DNA of 64,000 bases, taken from assembly GCA_016928835.1 (NCBI GenBank), contig JAFGJW010000003.1, positions 52,533-116,532 on the forward strand, read 5' to 3'. Made by a program: the position numbers and the translations under genes. The stretch comes from Candidatus Woesearchaeota archaeon (GTDB lineage: Archaea > Nanobdellota > Nanobdellia > Woesearchaeales > GW2011-AR15). Below are positions 52,733 to 61,700 of this stretch, one piece after another. The number at the start of each line of letters is the position of its first letter. Within the stretch, counting starts at the first letter, position 1. The notes below the pieces were generated by a model. It was given only the letters and a program-made list of their open reading frames with translations. It was not told the DNA's origin and searched no databases.

Positions 52733-55700
52733 ACAGTATAAGAGAAAAGCTGAAGAGATAATGTCTAGAATAGAGAGACTTAAGAATCAGAAGCAAAGGA
52801 TAATTGACTTTGTAAACTCATGGCAGGATAGACTTGACTCAAAGGAGATAAATAAGTTAGAGTTTAACACACTAATATCCGAAAAACTCAAGCATAGAAG
52901 TCTTGCTGAAACTGTCGAGGAGTACAATTCCTACTTACGAAAATATTATACTTTATTGAGCAGATATGAGCAAAAAATTGATGATTGCTACAGACGGCGT
53001 TATGTTTCGCTCAGTTTAATACTTGCTCTCTTTATAGCAGCAGGTATTTTCATCAGACCAATATTAACTGGAAGAGTGGTTGCACCAGAGCAAAATCTCA
53101 TTGCAGAAACAGTAGATTTATATTTCAATGAGTCTACAAGCTATACACACTTGCTCAAGCATAATCCAACTTCTTTAATGGTCTCTGGTGAAATAATTGG
53201 TCAAGGCAGACTAAGAATATATTTAGACGATAAGGTAGTTCTTGATTCAGACAAACTAGATACAGAACAAGGTCTAATGACTATAACCGGCAGAGCAACT
53301 GAGATTGTTGAAGAGAATGGTACTCTGATAGAAACAACCACCTCAACAAGTACAACAAATACACCTGCCAGTGAGACTACCACACTAAGCAGTTCAACAA
53401 CAACCACAGCAAATGAAACAACTTCTACTGTGTTAGAGAATATTACTACAAGCACTTCTACTATATTTGTTACTACAACTACATTGCGAAATATTGCACC
53501 AACAAGCACAAGTACAACTACTTTGCAAAATTTAACTACTGCAGCTTTGGCAAATGAAACAAGTACAACAACAACTGAGCCTAATATTACTACAACATCA
53601 TCTACCACAACTACAATATTTAATGTAACTACAACTTCAACAACAACCAGTACTGAATCTAATGTTACCACAACTACTCAATTAAACGTGATAACAACTT
53701 CCACGACAACCACAACACTGCCTAAGTTTATAGAGTTTGATAATTATTGTCTAGAAACTTGCTTCTTAGCCAATGTCTCAAAAGAGATTACTTTAACAAT
53801 TGAGATTGAGAATGTAACGCTGCACATAGCTGAATTAACATACTCCTTTGTTGATGAAGAAGATAGCAATATTACTATCTATAATATTTCAAATATTCTT
53901 AAGGAAAATCATACCCAAGTTGAGATCAACAAACCTGCATTATGGAACAAAATTGTTAATACTAGTATTGACAATAAAATTAAATTGACTAGTGAAGCCT
54001 ATGATCTATCATCAAGTTCGGCAGCTAAAATCAAAATAAAAGATAAGGAACTAACTGTTGATGAATATAACTTAGAAAAAGCATATAGCAAATTAGTAAG
54101 AGAATTACATAAACTAGAGAAACCGACTAAAAAAGAAGAGCTGGATATTACCTTAGAAAAGATATCTGAGCTTAATACACAAATCTCTTTAATAGAAAAC
54201 AAAGTACAAAAATTAGAGTTTGAAGAGGACATTACATTAACATTTGAAAGTGCTTCTGAAATCGTTAACATTAGCTATATTACAGACGGGCCAAGCGTTG
54301 AAGAGAAAGAAGTCAGTGAATATAAGAAGATAATAACAGTCAGCTCTCCATTACATTATGAGAATGTCTTAGCTTATACAAATATTACAGAGTCAAGGAG
54401 AGAAAGCATAAATGTCTACTGGTTAAAGGATTCTGGAAAAGAATTGTTTAATGATAGGGTTTTATTTATTGATACTAATGAGAATGGTTTGATTGACAAA
54501 ATAGAATGGACTATACCCCATTTATCCAACCAAAGCTTTGAGATTAGCATTAAAATATTAAATGTTCAGAGCTATCCAATGGTTGGGGGCAACTGGACTG
54601 TTCTATTCAATACAACTGGAGAAGCTAATTTAACTATTATTCCGTATGATGACACAACATATACAGAAGTATGGACTGACAATATCAATACAGAAGATGA
54701 TTTGGAATTATTAAAGATAAGTTGTGATGATACTATCTATTTTGATAAGCTGAGTGATTATTATTTAGATGAGGTGTATTTTGTTTTAGCAGATAATTCC
54801 TTAATTGACATTGATTCTGTAAAAGGCAATTCGTATCCAATAAAGGGGGTCACTATACTCAACTATTCTTGTAATCTGACAGGAGAACATACTGTCTTGG
54901 TTAATACAGAAGGCGATCATCATCTAATGTTTTACTTTGGAGAAGAAAATGCTTCTGCTAATAATTATGCTTACTCGCAAAATGAGACAGCATGGGAAGA
55001 ACAAATTCTTACTGGAAGCAGGTATGAAAGAACAACTACAAGTGATATTGGCTTAGTTGGCTATTGGAGCTTTGAAGAAGGCACAGGAACGACAACCTAT
55101 GATAAAACACAGTATGGAAATGATGGTACAATTTCAGGCGCAGAATGGATTGCTGGAAAAAGAGGTAATGCTCTCAACTTCAATGGAAGCGGGGACTATG
55201 TGAAAGCCCAGAGCGATACTTTCAAAAACCAGATTTTTTCAACTGAAGCTTGGGTCAAAACCACCGACGAAGAAGCAGAAGTTGTGAGTTATACCAACTT
55301 AAGCGGATATTACGGATGGACAGTAAGAACAATCACAGGAGGGCGTGTCAGACTTAGTTTAATCTCATCTACAGGAAGCAGCCTAGGTAGCGTGGAATCA
55401 ACAGTTTCGATAAGTGACGGCAGTTGGCATCATATTGCAACAACGGATAGTGGATCAACTTTACGAATGTATATAGATGGAAAAATTTCAAACATATCTA
55501 ATTCAGCATCTAAGGTATGGAATTCTTCAATGATCTTGTACCACGGAGCCTACCGTCCCGAAAGTGCACTAGAAAAAAGATACATGAACGGCACCATAGA
55601 CGAAGTACGCATTTATAACAGGTCATTGTCAGCATCAGAAATCTGGGACCATTACCAAGAACGTTATGGTATTTATCTTAATAAAACACTAAGGCAAAAG

Positions 55701-58700
55701 CCCCATGCATGTGATGATAATGTACTGGCAATGTTTAGGATGGATGAGAATGCATTTGACTCATGTAGTAATGAAACTACAGCACTTGGAGAAGATGATA
55801 CAGCTATACCTACATTTGAACCTGGTAAAGTGGGCTTGGCAGCCAGCTTTGACGGAACTGATGATTGTATTGGGTTCTTACCAGACAATACAATATTTGA
55901 AGCTGGTTTCACTGTTAGGACAGTTGATTTCTGGTTCAAGGCTAATGAGTTAGATGGTAACCAAACGTTATATGAAGAAGGCGGTTCAACTAATGGAATG
56001 GCAATTAGGTTAAATGATGATGTGCTTCAATGGGCAACGCAAGACGCACAGGATATGTTTGTACTAAATACAACTATAGTTAATACAAACAGATGGTATC
56101 ATGTTATGGCTGTGTTTAATTGCAACAATATGACTCTCTACTTGGACGGAGAAATTAAGAATTTTACTACAACCAATTTTACAGGTTGCGAAATTTCAGC
56201 TCATTCGAATGATGGAGGAATAGGCTATTCTAAAAGTCAAGATGCCTTTGACTATACTGGCTCAGGCAACTATTTCAATGGCTCTATAGATGAGTTTAGG
56301 GTTTCAGATAAAGTAAGGAACATTGATGAGATTTATGAGTTTTATAGACTAGGCTATTATACAAACCCAGAAACAGACGCCACTACAAAAGTATCTTGGA
56401 CTCTCAGATGGAATTCCAGCAGCAAAACAAATTATGAAGCACTAGACGGAGATCTAAACTACACTTACCTGGCTAATGACACTGTTCTGGTTGTTTTCCA
56501 GCCTGGGCCGAGTGAAGGGATTGATACATATACGAATAGCGGAAGTCCAACTACATCATACGCTACCTCTGATGTTCTCTGGTTTGGAGCGGGCACTGGA
56601 AAACCAATTCCGTACTACAGGCCGCTGCTTTTCTTTGACCTAGGCATTATTCCAAAGAATTCAGAGATCATTGATGCAAATTTGACTTTATATATACAAG
56701 ATGCAGATGGCACCGCACCAGGAATGGATTGCTACAGGGCAACATCTTCATGGGAGGAAAGCGTCACATGGAATACCCTGCCAAAATATGATTCAAGCGC
56801 TCCAATTGCCACTTTTGCTGGAGACCAAGAGGAGTACACCTCAGAAACAGTTTCTGTAACAGCAACAATAGCAAAGTGGGTTAATGGAACATACACGAAC
56901 TACGGCTTTTACTGCAAAGGAACAGAAACAGAAAACACAAGAGGCAATTTTACGTCATCTGATTACGCCACTGAATACATGCGACCAAAGCTCACAATAT
57001 TGTACAAGCCTACATCCAAAATATATTTACAAACACGTGTCTCAGATGACAATTTAACATGGGGAGTATGGACAGGAAATTATCCAGTGCCACAGATAAA
57101 TGAGAATATTTCCACATTGGAGGCAGATGGAACATTGCTACTACTGCCCTTTGAAGAATACGACCCAGACATTGAAAGCGATTATTACATGGACTATGAA
57201 GGCTATTATGAAGAGACTCCTGAGCATCCTTACTTAGATGACAGAGACGGCTTAATTGGGTACTGGTCTCTAGATGGCAATGGATGGGACTATTCTAAGT
57301 ACAGTAATGATGCCTCTGTTATTAATGCAAGCTCTACTCCAAATGGAAGAATAGGAGGTGCTTATGAGTTTGATGGTGTAGATGATTTCATAAAAATAGA
57401 TGATAGTGATGATTTTGAGCCAGATGGAGAAAACATAAGCATTGAGCTGTGGTTTAAGTTGAATGAAAAATGGAACAGTTCAGTAACTGACTATGTTCAC
57501 CTTATTTATCATTATTATGCAATAGACCCCATATATACGGGCTACCAATTATTTCTCAACACAAATGGTAATCTTACCTTTCTATATGGTGCTGACGGCG
57601 GCAGCATTATATCAAGCCGCTCTTCTTGGGAGCCAGATGTATGGTATCATATTACAGCAATAATAGATGATTCTGCCAACCAAGAGAGATTATATGTTAA
57701 CGGTGTTTTGGATAATAATGGAACAACAGTAAGCAATATCAACTACGTTACTGCTACGGATCTTTATATTGGTAGTACCGGCTCAACAAACTACTTCAAC
57801 GGCACAATAGATGAAGTTGCTATCTATGACAGTGTTTTATCTGATGTAGAGATTAAAGAGCATGCTTCTCTGGCAAGTATAAAAGAGGGAAAGTTCCAGA
57901 GCGCAGCTTACATTAATTCCACATCATTGGTTTATCCAGTAGGTGTTCCTAATAATGAAAATACATTATTGGTTTGCAGGTTTGATGAAGACACTAATCC
58001 TTATGTGTGTGCACAAGGAGAGTATGGTAACAACAAGAGGAATTATACGTTTATAGATTCAACTAATAATAAGGCTTATGAATGGAATACTACTGGGACT
58101 ACATTCACTACGACAAATGCTATTAATGACGCATACTCAACCCTAACATCAGACGACGGCAGCTACCAGTCTATACAAACAGAAGCATCGACTTACTATC
58201 CATACACTAGATTTGATTTCAAGATTGATGAAAAAGAAGATGATATAAATAACATTACTATCAAATGGATTGGTTTTGGTGACTTAGCAGGTGCTGCTGT
58301 GGGTACAGAGGGATTCACAATTTATGTGTATAATTTTACTGGATGGGAACCAAAGGCATCCTCAACTTCTGCGAGTGAACAAACAGTAACCATTAATCTC
58401 AGCTCCAGTGAACTAAATGAATTTATAAACACCACAGGACACCTGTTGGTTGTTGCACGTGGTCCAAGTTTTGGGGTGTGTGGAGGAAGTACTTGCTACG
58501 CAAACATCTCCACAGATTATATTGCCATCGAAGTAAACACAAAGAATGATACTGTTTCTGGGAAGTATGACCAAGGTGTTAGAATAAACAGCAACCATAC
58601 TCAAACGTTAATATATCCAACCAAAAATAATTTCAATAAAGATGCTGGAACAATTGAATTCTGGGTTAAGACTGATTGGTATTCTAATAGTACCGTTGGA

Positions 58701-61700
58701 CCCCATTATCTCTTTGAAGAAGAATCTTCTTATCAAAAAAATGAGATGTATATCTACTTTACTGGTTTGCCTATGGGAGACCCACTTTACTTCATGATGT
58801 ATGACAGTGCAGGACCAAAGTATATAAGAAATAACATAAATAATTCATGGGCACCAGAGGAATGGCATCATATTGCCGTAGTATGGGATTCACAAAATCC
58901 AGTATCTGGAAGTAATTATCTAGAAATGTATATAGATGGCTCAACATCTGGTAACACCTATGACGAGACAACCTCAAGTATGTCAATAACAGACACAGCA
59001 GACACAATGTACCTTGGCTCAGATGCAAGCGGAGCTAATCAAGCCAATGCAACATTCGATGAATTCGCAATATATGATTACGCAAAAACAAGAGAAGAGA
59101 TAATCCAAGATTACCTTGGGAATATAAATGTGAGCAGAGGCACAATTGAGTTCTGGGTTAAGACTGATAATGACTGTGACCAAATGACAGATCCATACTT
59201 CTATGACTTGGAGGCAAGTGATAACCAAAACGAAATTGAAATATACTGGAGTAGTGGCGATGAAGGCTTGTATTTCAATATTTACAATTCGACTGGGGGG
59301 TTAAAAAGTGTCTTCAATGATCCCTTTATGTGTGTGGCAAATAGATGGCATCATATTGCTGCAGTCTGGGATATTAATGCGGCGGTCTCTGGCAGTAATT
59401 ACATGGAACTCTATATTGATGGCTCTAATACAGGAAACACATACTCTGACACGACTTCACCAATCTCACTAACAGCAACAGCTCCTTTAATATATATTGG
59501 CTCTGATTCTAGCAAGGCAAACAACTGCAACTGCACTATTGACGATTTCAAGATAAGCAACTATGCAAAAACATCTTCACAGATATATCCGCAAGGTTAT
59601 GAGCTTGGAAGTGGAGAATCTGTACTAGGCACTGGAAGATACGCTCAATGGAGGGCTATATTTAATACTAGGGACATTGATCCAACAGGAGTATTAAGTG
59701 GAGTCATACTTGAAGGGACAGAAAATGCACCCACATTCTCAACATATGGTATAACTCCAGATCCGGCTTACACAGGAAGTAATCTTTCTTGCTCAGCACT
59801 CATATTAGATGATTATAATGCTTCTATCAATGTTGAGTACAAATGGTATAATCAAACAGGAGGCTCAGGAGATTTCATACTCGGAGGTAATACTACTATC
59901 TCAAATAATTCAAACACTGTTGTTTCAACACTTGGTTCAGGTAATACTACTCCTGGAGAAATATGGAACTGCACACTAAGAGCTTATGACGGGACTGACT
60001 ACTCTGAATATGTATCTGATGCAATAACAATCTCCTCATCGGCTCTGGCATTAAACACTACAAGGCTATACCCTCTTGAAAATCTTTCAATTAATATCAC
60101 CGGCGCTAATAATAATTGTACAATATACATAAAAAGACCTGACAATCATACTGATTCATTCAACGGAACCGTTATTGATGAGATTTGTTATGCTTCAAGT
60201 ATTCCAAGCTACTTAAACGGGACTTATTACATAAATGGGACAGCAGATGGTTCATATACTACTACATTAAGCTTCAATGTTTCAACAAACTGGACTAACA
60301 TTATAATAAATGATTTCCAGTCCAATGTATCACTAATACAAATCTGGGACAGTTTCAATTTAAGCTTAAATCTCAATGATACTCAGAGCAATACTCTTAC
60401 TGGATTCACATCAAATTCTAGTGATCCAAATTTTAACTATGATATACAAGGACCGAGCGAGTCGTGCGGGATTGATATAAAAAGAGAAATTATAAGGATA
60501 GATGAAAACGGCACTGCTACTGCAAGACTAGTAGTAGAGTTCGACTCTGGGGGGTGGGGAGGTGTCGGATGGGAAGAAGAATTCAAAGCAGGCACAAATG
60601 TTACTATTACAATCCTTGGAAAAGACGGCATCTCCCCAATGAATTCTGCAATTGCCATTACTAATGGCACCATTAATGGGGGAGGTTACATAGCCCATGA
60701 ACTTGTAAACAATTCAGGCATCTATACATTTTATGTAAATGTGACTTCAGAAATATTTGATACTATGAGAGGTGCTTATATTGAATTTATCATCCCGCTG
60801 CCAAACAGCCTGTCTGATGTTGTGGCAAGAATTGATTATATCAGGTTTTACTATGACTCTGGAGGAGAGGACAATATATCTATTGCCGATAAAACAATAG
60901 AGGCAGGCGAAACAGGTGATGTGATTTTCAGCCAAAATAGCGAATTTGCAGGCTTGGGCAGGTTCCCAATATACCTTACACTCAACCCAAATTATCATGG
61001 CACAATATGGTATCCGATAAACAGCAGCCTCAGTATTGAGAACCTGAATGGAGAGCTTAGTGAAACTAATGGATATTACTCTAACATCTGGACATGGGAT
61101 GATTATGTCAACACCAATTTCTCAGTAAGAGCTTATGCAGATAGATGGGGTTATCAATCAGATTTAAGTGATAGTGTAGCAATTAACATAAATAACTCAA
61201 ATTACGATAAAGACCTGTTCATTAATGATTTCCAAGCCAATACTACATACTATTATCCTGGAGAAAGCATTAATTTAAGTTTCTATCTGAATAATAGTGA
61301 CAGTATTGCTCAAGCAGACTACTTGACAAATCTCAGTGATTGGAACCCAGATTATCGTGATGTAATTAAGAATGAGGCAACAGCTCTTGAAATTCGAAGA
61401 GAAATTGATAGTATTGCAGAAGACGGAACAGTAACAGCCAAGGTGATTGTAGAGTTCGATGCAGCAGGACAATTGGGAATAGGTAATGAAGCTGAAATAC
61501 TTGCAGGCACAAATGTAACAATCTCCATATTTGGAAAAGATGGTGTCTCACCTGTAAGCTCAGGGATATCACTAAGTACAGCTGAAACTGATCCTGACTA
61601 TGTGTGGACTAACCTTACAAACAGCTCAGGAACATATACTTTTAAAGCAGCAGTCCTGTCAACAATTTCCTCACAAACCGAGCAAGGTTACTTGATTCTA

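Noticed and set aside
53201-53671. 156-aa Val-rich ORF on the minus strand
   Set aside because: It is the shadow of the Thr-rich stalk of the giant surface protein (Thr codons read as Val on the other strand).
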